In this document: positions 1 to 9,189 of the stretch, piece by piece | How the letters are laid out: the number at the start of each line of letters is the position of its first letter | How positions within the stretch are numbered: position 1 is the stretch's first letter | DNA from: Curtobacterium sp. GC_Cur_3 | Lineage (GTDB): Bacteria; Actinomycetota; Actinomycetes; Actinomycetales; Microbacteriaceae | Assembly: GCF_026544205.1 (NCBI RefSeq) | Contig: NZ_JALNUI010000002.1 | Span: forward strand, 1 to 64,000 | Length of the DNA stretch: 64,000 nucleotides | Reading direction: 5' to 3' | Position numbers and translations under genes: made by a program | Notes under the pieces: model-generated | Databases searched by the model: none | The model's input: only the letters and a program-made list of their open reading frames with translations | What the model was told of the DNA's origin: nothing

Positions 1-65
1 TCCGATGGCGGGTGGGTGGGACGGGTCCATCTTGGCTGACGGTGGTTTCGCTTACCATCCCTGTC

Positions 66-1016
66 ATGCAGCAGGTCCGTCTCGAGTCGCGTCCCACGGA
101 CGGCGCGCGTCTCGACACGGTCTACCGTCCAGGAGGCCCACTGGACCTGGCAGCGACCCTCCGGCCCCTGCAGCGCGGCTCCGGCGACCCGGCCTTCCGG
201 GTGGTCGGCTCCGACGTGTGGCTCGCGCTCCGGACGCCGGTGGGCCCTGCGTCCGTGCTGCTCCGGCGGACCGGGGACGCGGTGGCGGTCTCGGCGTGGG
301 GCGACGGCGCCGCGTGGGCGCTCGAGCACGCCCCGGACCTGCTCGGCCGCGGGGACGACTGGTCCGACCTCGACGTCACGGCGCACCGGTTCCTCGCCGA
401 GGCCCACCACCGGCAGCCCGGGCTCCGGCTGTGCCGCACGAACACCGTCGTCGCGATGCTCGTGCCGGCGATCATGGAGCAGAAGGTCACCTCGCGGCAG
501 GCCTGGGGCGCGTGGCGGTACCTGCTGCGGCGCCACGGCACCCTGGCTCCTGGGCCGACGCCCGACGGCATGGTCGTCCCACCGTCCGCCGAGGAATGGG
601 CCCGCATCCCGAGCTGGGAGTGGCACCGCGCGGGCATCGAGCCGGGACGGAGCGCCACGGTGATGCGCGCGGTCAAGGTCGCGGCGTCGCTCGAGCGCAC
701 CCTGTCCCTCGGTCGCGGTGGGGCCGTCGTGGCCGCGCGGCTGCAGTCGATCCCGGGCATCGGGGTGTGGACGGCCGCCGAGACCACGCAGCGCTCCCAC
801 GGCGACCCGGACTCCCCGAGCGTCGGGGACTTCCACGTGCCGGCGCTCGTCGGCTGGGCGCTGACGGGCGGGCCGGTGGACGACGACGGCATGCTCGAGC
901 TCCTCGAGCCGTGGCGTGGGCACCGGCACCGGGTCGTCCGGCTGATCGGCGGCAGCGGCTTCCGGAAGCCGGCGTTCGGGCCGCGCATGACGATCCAGGA
1001 CCACCGCCACCACTGA
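66..1016 (+). CDS. DNA-3-methyladenine glycosylase II-like (AlkA/HhH-GPD) protein
   Basis: A 316-aa protein of the HhH-GPD superfamily, which excises alkylated bases in base-excision repair. The helix-hairpin-helix signature IPGIGVWTA lies near residues 229–237 and the catalytic aspartate is probably D255 in VGDFHVPAL. An in-frame upstream start exists at 12, but the ATG at 66 follows a TACCAT -10 box (53–58) by 7 nt, which fits a leaderless transcript, so I place the start there. The family is clear from these motifs; substrate specificity is inferred. The gene stands alone, convergent with the MarR gene. Confidence 0.85.
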   Translation: MQQVRLESRPTDGARLDTVYRPGGPLDLAATLRPLQRGSGDPAFRVVGSDVWLALRTPVGPASVLLRRTGDAVAVSAWGDGAAWALEHAPDLLGRGDDWSDLDVTAHRFLAEAHHRQPGLRLCRTNTVVAMLVPAIMEQKVTSRQAWGAWRYLLRRHGTLAPGPTPDGMVVPPSAEEWARIPSWEWHRAGIEPGRSATVMRAVKVAASLERTLSLGRGGAVVAARLQSIPGIGVWTAAETTQRSHGDPDSPSVGDFHVPALVGWALTGGPVDDDGMLELLEPWRGHRHRVVRLIGGSGFRKPAFGPRMTIQDHRHH

Positions 1017-1046
1017 CCACGGTGCTCGGGCCGCGTGGCGTGCTGC

Positions 1047-1511
1047 TCAGTCGACCAGGTCGGCCGGGCCCAGCGCGCTCTCGAGCCGGGCGCTGACGGA
1101 CCGCAGCGTGTCCGCGTCACCGGCCACGGGCCTCCAGAACAGCTGCTCGAGCGCCGCGGTGTGCGCGCGGATGCCGGCGAGCACCGCGCGACGCCCGTCG
1201 GGGGTCATCACGACCCAGCTGCCGCGCCCGTCGGTGGGGCAGTCGGTGCGCTCGACGAGTCCGCGGGAGACCATCCGGGTGACCTGGTGGCTGACGCGGG
1301 ACTTCTCCCAGCCGATGCCCGCCGCGACGTCGCGGACCCGCAGGCGGTGGTCGACCTGGCGGTGCAGACCGATGAGGATCTCGAACTCGGGCGTGGAGAT
1401 CCCGGCGCCCTGCTGCACGGCGTGGTCGAGGGCCCGGTCCAGTCGTCGCCAGACGTCGTGGTACGCGTCCCACGTGGCCCAGTCGTGGCCCACGTCGCCC
1501 TGCTTCGACAT
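1047..1511 (-). CDS. MarR-family transcriptional regulator
   Basis: A 154-aa winged-helix regulator. The DNA-binding region runs from about residue 50 to 110 (LRVRDVAAGIGWEKSRVSHQ recognition helix, then the wing around TDGRGSWVVMTPDGRR), with dimerisation helices at both ends. An in-frame upstream ATG at 1556 exists, but the ATG at 1511 sits 6 nt after a minus-strand TACGCT box (1518–1523), so a leaderless start at MSKQGD is preferred. It is divergent from the PutA-like gene (130 bp between starts), so that gene is a candidate target besides autoregulation; this is inference. Confidence 0.9.
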   Translation of the reverse strand: MSKQGDVGHDWATWDAYHDVWRRLDRALDHAVQQGAGISTPEFEILIGLHRQVDHRLRVRDVAAGIGWEKSRVSHQVTRMVSRGLVERTDCPTDGRGSWVVMTPDGRRAVLAGIRAHTAALEQLFWRPVAGDADTLRSVSARLESALGPADLVD

Positions 1512-1640
1512 GTCGTCAGCGTATCCATGCGGACGGCTCCTCGCGGGCAGGATCATCCACCAGGATGACGCTCAGCTGACTCTTCGCCGTCGTCCGGCGT
1601 GCTCCGAGGTCATGCCGGTGGGTCCCCATACGATCGATCC

Positions 1641-4600
1641 ATGGCGACCGCTCGACTCCAGGACTGCACCGACGACGTCGTCGCCCTCGTGCGGCGGTGG
1701 GTCGCTGCGTCCGCCGACGTGAAGCCGGACCCGGGGGCGGCACGGCTCGCGGCGGTCCTGCGGGACGAGCAGGGCCTCGACTTCACGCTCGGGTTCGTCG
1801 ACCGGGTCGTCCGACCCGAGGACCCCCGTGTCGCGGCCCGCCAGCTCGAGGAGATCAGCCAGGACGTCCCCGACGAGCTCGCCTGGTACCTCCGCGGTGC
1901 CGTCACGCTCGGCGGTGGGTTCGCCACGATGGCGCCGTGGGCCGTGGTCCCCACCGCGCGACGGATCCTGCGCCGCGTGGCCGGGCACCTCGTCGTCGAC
2001 GCCGCACCGTCCCGGCTCGGACCGGCCCTCGCGAAGGTCGCGGACGGCGGCTCCGTGCTCGACGTGCACCTCCTCGGGGAGACGGTGCTCGGGGTGGCGG
2101 GGAGCGACCGGCAGCTGCAGCGCACGATGGACATGGTCCGGCGCGACGACGTCGACCGCGTGACCGTCTCGGCCAGCAGTGTCGTGCCGCAGATGTCCCT
2201 CTGGGCGTTCGACCAGACCGTGGAACGGATCGCCGACCGGCTCGAACCGCTGTTCCGGCTCGCGGCGTCCACCCCGGGCACCGAGGGACGGCCGACCACG
2301 TTCGTCACCCTCGACACCGAGGACCACCACGACCTCGACGTGACCGTCGCCGCGTTCCGGCAGCTGCTCGACCGCGACGAGTTCCTCGGGCTGCCCGCCG
2401 GCGTCATGCTGCAGGCCGCGCTGCCCGACACCGCCGGCGTGCTCGAGTCCCTGACCGAGTGGGCCGTCGCTCGTCGTGCCCGCGGCGGAGCGCCGATCAC
2501 GGTCCGGCTGACCGAGGGCGCCTCGCTGGCGACCGAGCGCGTCGACGCGCTGCTGCACGACCGACCGCTCGCCACCTGGGGCAGCGCGACCGAGACCACC
2601 AGCGCGGCCCTGCGGCTGCTCGACGCCGCACTCACCCCGGAGCGCACGGACGCCGTGCACGTCGGGGTCGCCACGCAGGACCTCTTCACCGTCGCCACCG
2701 CGTGGGTCCTCGCCGAGCGGTGCGGGGTGACCGACGCCGTCGAGGTCGAGATGCAGCTCGGCATGACCGCGACGCACGCCGATGCCGTCCGTGCCGACGT
2801 CGGCCGGATCGTGCTGTCCACCCCGGTCGTCCACCCCGACGAGTTCCGCTCCGCGATCGGCTACCTCGCCCGGCGGCTGCAGCAGAACGCCGACCCGCAG
2901 GGCTCGGCCGCCGGTGCGTTCGAGATCGACCACGACCAGGCGGCCTTCGAGCGGGAGCACCAGCGCTGGCTCGCCGCCGTCGCCGCGCTCGACCAACCCG
3001 TGGCGGCGACGCACCGCACGCAGGACCGCCGCCGTGCCCTCGGCGAGCCCGTGCCGGCGGCACCCCCGGCGACCACACCGGACACCGACCCGACGGTCCC
3101 CGCGAACCGGGCCTGGGCCGCCGACGTGCTGCGTCGCGTGCCGGCGTCGAAGGCGGGCGCGCAGACCATCCGCGGCTCCCGGGTGCTCGACCGCACCAAG
3201 CTCGAGCGGATCATCCGCAGCACCGCCCAGGCCGGCGTCAACTGGGGGCGGCAGGACCCGGTCGACCGCGCCGAACTCCTCGACCTGATCGCGCACGAGC
3301 TCGAGACCCGGCGTGCCGACCTGGTCGAGGCCGCCGTCGCCGAGACCGGTGCCACCCTCACCGAGGCCGACGCCGAGGTCGGCCAGGCCGTCGACCACGC
3401 GTACATCACCGCCGAGCAGGCCCGTGGGCTGCTGGACGTCACCGACGCGTCCTTCGTGCCCCCGCGCCTGACCGTCGTCGCGCCGTCGTGGGACTCCCCG
3501 ATCGCGGCCGCCGCGGGCGGGGTGCTCGCCGCGCTCGCCGCGGGCAGCGGGGTGCTGCTGAAGCCCGCGCCCGAGGCCAAGCGGACCGGGGCCGTCCTGG
3601 CCGACGTGCTCTGGGACGCCGGGGTGCCGCACTCGCTCCTGCAGCTCATCGACCTCGACGAGGACGTCCTCGGCCGCCAGCTGATCGCGCACCGGGCCGT
3701 CGACCGGATCCTGCTCACGGGCTCCACCGAGACGGCCAGGTCCTTCACGTGGTGGCGTGCCGGACTCCCGCTCACCGCGGACACGACCGGCAAGAACGCG
3801 ATCGTGGTCACCCCGTCGGCGGACTTCGACCTGGCCGTGCAGGACGTCGTCCGCTCGGCGTTCGGCCGTGCCGGGCAGCAGCGGACGGCGGCGTCCCTCG
3901 TGGTGCTGGTCGGCTCGGTCGGCGAGAGCGAGCGTTTCCGCCGGCAGCTCGTCGACGCCACACGCTCCCTCCGGGTGGCCTGGCCCAACGACCCAGCGGC
4001 GCAGATGGGCCCGCTCGTCCACGAACCTGCCGGGGCCGCGCTGCGCGCGCTCACCGAGCTCGGCCCGGGGGAGACGTGGCTCGTGCAGCCCGAGGCGCTC
4101 GACGACTCAGGCCGGCTCTGGTCCCCCGGCATCCGCGACGGCGTGCGAGCGGGCAGCGACTTCCACCAGACCGAGTACGGCGTGCCGGTGCTCGGCATCA
4201 TGCGCGCCGAGACGCTCAGGGACGCGATCGCGATCCAGAACGACACCGACTTCGGCCTCACCGCCGGGCTGCACTCGCTCGACGTCGACGAGGTCGCCGA
4301 CTGGATGCACCGTGTCCGAGCCGGCAACCTCGTCGTCAACCGTCCCACCACGGGATCGGTCGTCCGACGGCAGCCCCCTGGCGGCTGGAAGCGCTCCGCC
4401 GTCGGCCCCGGCACGAAGCCCGGCGGCCCGTCGTACGTCGCGTCGCTCGGCCGGTGGGAGCCGGTCCCGAGGACGGCGCACCAGAGCATCCAGCTGCACG
4501 GGCTGCCGGCGCGGGTCGCTGCCGTGATCGAGGCCGCCCGCAGCGGACTGCGGTTCGAGGAGTTCGACCAGGTCCGGGCGGGTGCGCTCAGCGACGTCCG

Positions 4601-5213
4601 GGCGCGCAAGACCCGGTTCGGCAGCGCACGGGACACCGCGGGGCTCGGCGTCGAGCGGAACGTCCTGCGCTACCGTCCCCAGTCCGTGATCCTGCGGCAG
4701 TCCGACGCGGCCTCCAGCGGGGACTTCGTCCGCGCGCTGGTCGCAGCCACGGCCGCGCGTGCGCACGTCCTGCTGAGCACCGCGCGCCCGCTGCCGGGTC
4801 CGCTCACGCAGCTGCTCGCCGCGAGCCGGCCGCCGCTCGACGTCGTCGACCACCTCGTCGAGTCGGACGAGGAGTTCCTCGCCCGCGCCGAGTCGGGCGC
4901 CGTGTTCCGCGACAACTGGTCGAACCCGACCGACGAGCCGCAGGACGCGCTCGACATCGTGCTCTCGCAGGCCCGCGAGCAGCCGAAGCACACCGCGTTC
5001 GGCGGCCCGGGTGCGCGCATCCGGCTGATCGGCGGGGACGCACTGGCGCTCGAGGAGGCGCTGGGTGCGAGCATCGACGTGGCGATCTTCGACGCACCGG
5101 TCGTCGAGGCCGGCCTCATCGAGATGCTGCCGTACCTCCGCGAGCAGTCGGTGTCGATCACCACGCACCGTTTCGGGTCGGTCGACCCCCGCTTCGCCGC
5201 CCTGCGCATCTGA
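1641..5213 (+). CDS. putA: PutA-like proline dehydrogenase/P5C dehydrogenase homologue with altered active sites
   Basis: A 1190-aa protein collinear with actinobacterial bifunctional PutA: a PRODH TIM barrel (about residues 60–480), an ALDH-fold P5C dehydrogenase domain (about 510–960) and a C-terminal extension. PutA normally oxidises proline to glutamate. Recognisable landmarks include VMLQAALPDTAG, YLARRLQQN with the proline-binding Arg pair, and the ALDH C-terminal motif near QPPGGWKRSAVGPGTKPGG. Key residues differ from the family: the catalytic Cys position reads R748 (AGQQRTAAS), the general-base Glu reads D714 (ADTTGKN), the oxyanion Asn reads D618 (PSWDSP), and the FAD-contacting Lys of the VRLxKGA motif reads E292. 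The frame is intact. The start follows TACGAT (1629–1634) by 6 nt, so it looks leaderless. Activity is doubtful. Confidence 0.88.
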   Translation: MATARLQDCTDDVVALVRRWVAASADVKPDPGAARLAAVLRDEQGLDFTLGFVDRVVRPEDPRVAARQLEEISQDVPDELAWYLRGAVTLGGGFATMAPWAVVPTARRILRRVAGHLVVDAAPSRLGPALAKVADGGSVLDVHLLGETVLGVAGSDRQLQRTMDMVRRDDVDRVTVSASSVVPQMSLWAFDQTVERIADRLEPLFRLAASTPGTEGRPTTFVTLDTEDHHDLDVTVAAFRQLLDRDEFLGLPAGVMLQAALPDTAGVLESLTEWAVARRARGGAPITVRLTEGASLATERVDALLHDRPLATWGSATETTSAALRLLDAALTPERTDAVHVGVATQDLFTVATAWVLAERCGVTDAVEVEMQLGMTATHADAVRADVGRIVLSTPVVHPDEFRSAIGYLARRLQQNADPQGSAAGAFEIDHDQAAFEREHQRWLAAVAALDQPVAATHRTQDRRRALGEPVPAAPPATTPDTDPTVPANRAWAADVLRRVPASKAGAQTIRGSRVLDRTKLERIIRSTAQAGVNWGRQDPVDRAELLDLIAHELETRRADLVEAAVAETGATLTEADAEVGQAVDHAYITAEQARGLLDVTDASFVPPRLTVVAPSWDSPIAAAAGGVLAALAAGSGVLLKPAPEAKRTGAVLADVLWDAGVPHSLLQLIDLDEDVLGRQLIAHRAVDRILLTGSTETARSFTWWRAGLPLTADTTGKNAIVVTPSADFDLAVQDVVRSAFGRAGQQRTAASLVVLVGSVGESERFRRQLVDATRSLRVAWPNDPAAQMGPLVHEPAGAALRALTELGPGETWLVQPEALDDSGRLWSPGIRDGVRAGSDFHQTEYGVPVLGIMRAETLRDAIAIQNDTDFGLTAGLHSLDVDEVADWMHRVRAGNLVVNRPTTGSVVRRQPPGGWKRSAVGPGTKPGGPSYVASLGRWEPVPRTAHQSIQLHGLPARVAAVIEAARSGLRFEEFDQVRAGALSDVRARKTRFGSARDTAGLGVERNVLRYRPQSVILRQSDAASSGDFVRALVAATAARAHVLLSTARPLPGPLTQLLAASRPPLDVVDHLVESDEEFLARAESGAVFRDNWSNPTDEPQDALDIVLSQAREQPKHTAFGGPGARIRLIGGDALALEEALGASIDVAIFDAPVVEAGLIEMLPYLREQSVSITTHRFGSVDPRFAALRI

Positions 5214-5295
5214 CCTGTCTGGTCGGCGTCCGTCGTGGGCGTGACCACAGCCTCCTGGCCGGTTCTGGTTCTGGTTCTGCTCCCCGGACATGACG

Positions 5296-5333
5296 GATCC
5301 GGTCGGCAGAACGTGAGTTCCGCCGACCGGATC
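5296..5333. terminator. Bidirectional hairpin terminator
   Basis: Arms GATCCGGTCGGC (5296–5307) and GCCGACCGGATC (5322–5333) pair perfectly, with an inner GAAC/GTTC stem closing a GTGA loop. It lies between the convergent PutA-like gene and the small acidic gene. There is no strong T-run on either side. Confidence 0.7.
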
Positions 5334-5358
5334 GGTCAGGCTTCCGAACGAGGACCGG

Positions 5359-5556
5359 TCAGTCCTCGGTGTCGCCCTCGTCCTCGGGCTCGACGCCGGT
5401 CTCGTCCATCCGGTCGCGCAGGTGGTCGGCCATCGACGCAGCACCCTCGGATCCGTGGTCGTGGTTCACCTGCTCGATCAGGCCCGAGAGCTTCTCGTGG
5501 TTGGTCGCGTCCGTGGCGCCGTCCATGACGGGTTCGGTCTGCTCGTTGTCACTCAT
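5359..5556 (-). CDS. Small acidic hypothetical protein
   Basis: A 65-aa, strongly acidic protein (MSDNEQTEPV... ending PEDEGDTED) with no Cys, no membrane segment and no family I recognise. The ATG at 5556 is preceded by TAGCGT (minus strand, 5564–5569) with 7 nt between, the leaderless arrangement seen repeatedly in this window, which supports it as a real gene. It is monocistronic and converges on the PutA-like gene. The central part (LSGLIEQVNHDHG, MADHLRDRMDETG) looks helical. Function unknown. Confidence 0.65.
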   Translation of the reverse strand: MSDNEQTEPVMDGATDATNHEKLSGLIEQVNHDHGSEGAASMADHLRDRMDETGVEPEDEGDTED

Positions 5557-5798
5557 GATCGTGACGCTACGCGCGGATGCCGTGCGCACCCGGGGGCCTG
5601 TCCACCGTGTCCCTCGAACTGGGGGAGACAGACGCTCTGTCCCCCTTTCTGCGGACACGGTACTGTCGTCTCCAGCGAGCCACACCCGATCGGCGGTTCC
5701 CCCTGACTGCCGCAGGTTCGCACGAAGCATCGACGCTCCGGCCCCTCTGGAGCGTCCCTGCGCCCGGGCCGGAGCGCCCTTGCTCGACAGCCTCCGGA

Positions 5799-6164
5799 TC
5801 AGCGCTTCCGGCCGGTCCCGACGAGGGCGACCTCGGCAACGGCCAGACCCGTCGCCAGCCAGAACTGCCGCGTGCCGATCCGACCCCATCGGCCGCCGAG
5901 CAGCACCAGCGGGAGCATCGTGACCGCGTGCGCGGCGTCGATCGCGGCACCGAGGGTGTGGGCGTTGCCGGAACCCGCTCGGAGCAGCAGCGCCGACTGC
6001 ACCAGGTGGCGCACGCCGAGGACCCGGTGGAACGCAGCCGTCCCGCTCGTGGCGTCGGGCGCACGCCGGGCCACGAGGTGCTGGACCCCGAGCCCCGCGC
6101 GGATGCCCTCGACGACGGTCTGGCGCTGCACGAGGCCTGCGCGGACCGCCCGCTCTCGGCTCAT
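5799..6164 (-). CDS. Small membrane protein coupled to an SDR
   Basis: A 121-aa hypothetical protein with two or three probable membrane helices (around VQSALLLRAGSG, AAHAVTMLPLVLLGG and FWLATGLAVAEVALVG). Its ATG at 6164 overlaps the stop of the upstream SDR gene in an ATGA arrangement (6161–6164), so the two are translationally coupled; a longer in-frame reading from 6254 would lie inside the SDR gene and is rejected. I do not recognise the family. The coupling suggests a shared, possibly membrane-linked, role with the SDR, which itself ends in a hydrophobic helix. Confidence 0.75.
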   Translation of the reverse strand: MSRERAVRAGLVQRQTVVEGIRAGLGVQHLVARRAPDATSGTAAFHRVLGVRHLVQSALLLRAGSGNAHTLGAAIDAAHAVTMLPLVLLGGRWGRIGTRQFWLATGLAVAEVALVGTGRKR

Positions 6165-7156
6165 CGTCGACGTCCTGCTGCGACGGCGACGGCGCCGACG
6201 ATGCCGAGCGCGGCACCGATGATCCCGTTGCCGAGGCGACGGTTCTCGACCCACCAGGTCTGCGGGGACCAGGCGTGCGCGTTCTCGTCGAACACACCGT
6301 GTGCACCGTGGTCGCCCTCGACGGGTTCGTAGAGGTTCGACGGCAGCGACTGGCCGTCCTTCGAGGCGATCTGCTGCCCGGAGACCAGGGTCTTCGCGGC
6401 GTACCAGTCGGCGAAGCGCCCGCTGATCCGGTTGCCGAGGATCGTGTAGACGGTGGACTCACCCACCCAGGTGCGACGGCGGGGACGCTCGGCGGTCGCG
6501 GCGATGGCGCGGGCCCCGACCTCGGGCTGGTAGATCGGCGCGACGGGCTGCGGGTGGTGCGGCAGCTGCGACTTGACCCAGTTGAACTGGATCGTGTTGA
6601 GCGCCGGCATGTCGACGCGGGACACCTGGACCTTGCTGCCCTGCTCGATGAGCTCGGAGACGACGGACTCGGTGAACCCGACGATCGCGTGCTTCGCCCC
6701 GCAGTACGCCGCCTGCAGCGGGATGCCCCGGAAGCCGAGCGCTGAACCGACCTGGATCACGTGACCACGGTCGCGCGGGACCATGCGGGTCAGCGCGGCG
6801 CGGGTGCCGTTCACGAAGCCGAGGTAGGTCACGTCGAGGGCCCGCTCGAAGTCCTCGGGCGCGGTGTCGAGGAAGCGGCCGAAGACGCCCACCATGACCC
6901 CGTTGACCCACAGGTCGATCGGTCCGAGTTCGACCTCGATGCGGTCGGCAGCCCGCTCGACGGCCTCGCGGTCGGCCACGTCCACCGAGAGCGCGAGTCC
7001 ACGCTGCCCGGCGGCCACCACCTCGGCGGCCGCGGCGTCGACGCCCTCCTGGCCGCGGGCGATCACGGCCACGTCCCATCCCTTGGCGGCGAGTTCCCGC
7101 ACTGTCGCTCGTCCGAGCCCTGCCGAACCACCGGTCACCACTGCCACACGTGTCAT
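6161..7156 (-). CDS. Short-chain dehydrogenase/reductase with C-terminal membrane helix
   Basis: A 331-aa classical SDR. The nucleotide-binding motif TGGSAGLG is at residues 8–15, and the catalytic Ser138, Tyr151 and Lys155 are present (VGSALGF...YCGAK). The usual NNAG motif reads VNGVM, a mild departure. The enzyme core ends near residue 250; a further 80 residues end in a Gly/Ala-rich hydrophobic segment (about 309–328) suggesting membrane anchoring. It is divergent from the decarboxylase-family gene at 7230 and overlaps the downstream membrane protein by 4 nt. The fold and the NAD(P)-dependent oxidoreductase class are clear; the substrate is not. Confidence 0.88.
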   Translation of the reverse strand: MTRVAVVTGGSAGLGRATVRELAAKGWDVAVIARGQEGVDAAAAEVVAAGQRGLALSVDVADREAVERAADRIEVELGPIDLWVNGVMVGVFGRFLDTAPEDFERALDVTYLGFVNGTRAALTRMVPRDRGHVIQVGSALGFRGIPLQAAYCGAKHAIVGFTESVVSELIEQGSKVQVSRVDMPALNTIQFNWVKSQLPHHPQPVAPIYQPEVGARAIAATAERPRRRTWVGESTVYTILGNRISGRFADWYAAKTLVSGQQIASKDGQSLPSNLYEPVEGDHGAHGVFDENAHAWSPQTWWVENRRLGNGIIGAALGIVGAVAVAAGRRR

Positions 7157-7229
7157 GTGCCCCTTGTACCTGGCGTGATCTGTACGTCCTCAGCCGCCGT
7201 ACCCCGAAGCGTGTGTACGTTCTGCGATC

Positions 7230-8483
7230 GTGACGAACGACCGATCGACCGATGTCCGCTCCAGAGCCGGGTGGCTGCCCGCTGATCAGGGAGGGCTGGA
7301 GGCCTGGTTGCGCGGCCGCCGCGAGCACGCAGCGGCGCGCCCAGCGGACCGGCCCCTGCACCCGGCGGTGGCCGCCTTCCGTGACGTGGTCGACGCTGAC
7401 CCGGTCCTGCGGATGCACGCGCACCAGATGATCGACCAGGAACCGACCGGCCGGGCGTACCAGGAACGCCACCTCGAGAGCCTCGACGAGATGTACCTGC
7501 TCATCGACGACGTGCTCCGCTCCGCGCCGGAGTTCGGCGAGCAGATGGTCTCCACACCGCTCGACGGCGTGTTCGACTGGGCGAAGGCGACCCCGGCGGG
7601 CTTCGCCTTCTTCCGCGACCCCCGCGTGAACGACGCGCTCCGCGGTGTCCTCGACGCCTGGTCCGAGTACCTGTCGAGCCCGGCCTCCCTGTCCGTGCTC
7701 GACGACTCGGACTCCGGGTGGAAGAGCGAGGCGGCGCAACAGGCGACCGGCATGGGGCAGTACCGGTACGACCCGGAGGACGAGCACTGGGGCTTCACCT
7801 CGTGGAACGACTTCTTCACCCGCCGCTTCCGTGACGGCCAGCGGCCCGTCGCGAGTCCGGACGACGACGCGGTGATCGTCAGCCCGTGCGAGGCGACCCC
7901 CTACCGGATCGCCACTGGCGTGCAGCGACGCGACGCCTTCTGGATCAAGGGCGAGCCGTACTCGCTCGACGACATGCTGGCGGGGGACCCGGTCGCCGCA
8001 CGGCTCGAGGGCGGCACCGTCTTCCAGGCCTTCCTGAGCGCCGTCGACTACCACCGCTGGCACAGCCCCGTCTCCGGCACGGTGCTCCGCGCGTTCCACC
8101 AGCCGGGGACGTACTACTCCGAGGCCGACGCGCAGGGGACGGACGCCGAGGAACCGACGCTGTCGCAGGGGTACATGGCGCACGTGGCGACACGGGTGGT
8201 GATCGTCATCGAGGCCGACGACCCGGCCGTGGGGCAGCTCGCCGTCGTGTTCATCGGCATGTCCGACGTCTCGTCCTGTGTCATCGGGGACGGCGTGCGA
8301 CCCGGTGCCCACATGACCAAGGGCGACGAGCTGGGGTACTTCCAGTTCGGGGGCTCCACGGTCTGCGTGGTGTTCGGCCCGGACGTGGTGGAGTCCTTCG
8401 CCCTGGGCGCGATCCCGCAGGCACCGGACGAGGACCCGTCGCTCCTGCACGTCCGGTCGCTGCTCGCCACCGCACGACACTGA
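7230..8483 (+). CDS. Phosphatidylserine decarboxylase-family protein (PsiD-like architecture)
   Basis: A 417-aa pyruvoyl-dependent decarboxylase homologue. The N-terminal part (about residues 50–190) resembles the PSD-associated helical domain, and the catalytic domain follows (SWNDFFTRRFRDGQRPV near 190). The self-cleavage motif is FGGST, with S376 as the expected pyruvoyl precursor. The N-terminal extension and lack of a membrane segment resemble the PSD branch containing fungal tryptophan decarboxylase PsiD rather than housekeeping membrane PSD. No phosphatidylserine synthase gene lies next to it. The start is a GTG with a TACGTT box 8 nt upstream and no clear ribosome site. Substrate unknown; an amino-acid decarboxylase is plausible. 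Confidence 0.85.
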   Translation: MTNDRSTDVRSRAGWLPADQGGLEAWLRGRREHAAARPADRPLHPAVAAFRDVVDADPVLRMHAHQMIDQEPTGRAYQERHLESLDEMYLLIDDVLRSAPEFGEQMVSTPLDGVFDWAKATPAGFAFFRDPRVNDALRGVLDAWSEYLSSPASLSVLDDSDSGWKSEAAQQATGMGQYRYDPEDEHWGFTSWNDFFTRRFRDGQRPVASPDDDAVIVSPCEATPYRIATGVQRRDAFWIKGEPYSLDDMLAGDPVAARLEGGTVFQAFLSAVDYHRWHSPVSGTVLRAFHQPGTYYSEADAQGTDAEEPTLSQGYMAHVATRVVIVIEADDPAVGQLAVVFIGMSDVSSCVIGDGVRPGAHMTKGDELGYFQFGGSTVCVVFGPDVVESFALGAIPQAPDEDPSLLHVRSLLATARH

Positions 8484-8521
8484 CGGCGCCCGCGTCGGCG
8501 ACGGTGGAGCAGACTCACACC

Positions 8522-9154
8522 GTGCAGCCCCGACAGGACGACCCCGCAGAGCTCGCCGAGCCGCTCGAGGACGCCCCGCCCTCCTGGGTGCTCCGGACAC
8601 CCACCCGGCGGCGGGAGGTCTGGCCCCTGCCGGCGCTCGCCGCGGTGCTCGCGGTGGTGCTCGTCGTGGTCCCCGCGCGGTTCGGGGACCCCGTCTCGAT
8701 CGTCGTCGGTGTCCTGTCCGGCGTCGCCGTGGCGGCCGGTGCCGTGGCGCTGGCCGTCACCGGACAGGCGGCCTACCGGGAGCAGTCCCGCGCGGCCTCC
8801 TGGCGGTTCCACGTGGTGGGGATCATCGTCGGCTTCGGCGCCGGGACGATCGTGGCCCTCCTCGGTCTCGCGAGCGGTCTCTTCGCGACGGCGGCGACGA
8901 GCGTCCTCCTCACGGCAGTGCAGTTCTTCCACGTCGCTCGCTCGGTCCCGCGGCTCGACCGGCTCGTCGCGGCCGTCTCCGCGACGGCGCTCGCCGTGGG
9001 TGCAGCGACCCTCGCGGTGCTCGGGCTGACCCTGCCGGACGTCCCGGAGGCGCGGGAGGCCGTCTGGATCGGCCCGGGCGCCCTCGTCGCGGTGGTCGCC
9101 ACGGTCGTCGCCGTGCTCCAGTTCCGTGCCGCCCGGACCGCACCGCTCGACTGA
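8522..9154 (+). CDS. Multi-pass membrane protein, unknown function
   Basis: A 210-aa protein with a short charged N-terminus followed by about six hydrophobic helices (for example ALAAVLAVVLVVVPA, VVGVLSGVAVAAGAVALAV, GIIVGFGAGTIVALLG and GALVAVVATVVAVLQF). Two GTG starts are possible; 8522 is chosen because GGTGGAGC at 8503–8510 sits about 11 nt upstream. It follows the decarboxylase-family gene by 38 nt in the same direction and could be co-transcribed. I recognise no family; a transport or membrane-organising role would be a guess. Confidence 0.75.
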   Translation: MQPRQDDPAELAEPLEDAPPSWVLRTPTRRREVWPLPALAAVLAVVLVVVPARFGDPVSIVVGVLSGVAVAAGAVALAVTGQAAYREQSRAASWRFHVVGIIVGFGAGTIVALLGLASGLFATAATSVLLTAVQFFHVARSVPRLDRLVAAVSATALAVGAATLAVLGLTLPDVPEAREAVWIGPGALVAVVATVVAVLQFRAARTAPLD

Positions 9155-9189
9155 GCGAGCGCACCCGGCGCCGTCAGCGATCAGCGTCG

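Noticed and set aside
1572..4022. 816-codon open frame antisense to the PutA-like gene
   Set aside because: Gly/Arg/Asp/Val-rich shadow of a GC-biased gene on the other strand; no promoter, ribosome site or recognisable domain.
6459..8600. 713-codon antisense frame over the SDR and decarboxylase-family genes
   Set aside because: Overlaps two well-supported genes and shows shadow composition.
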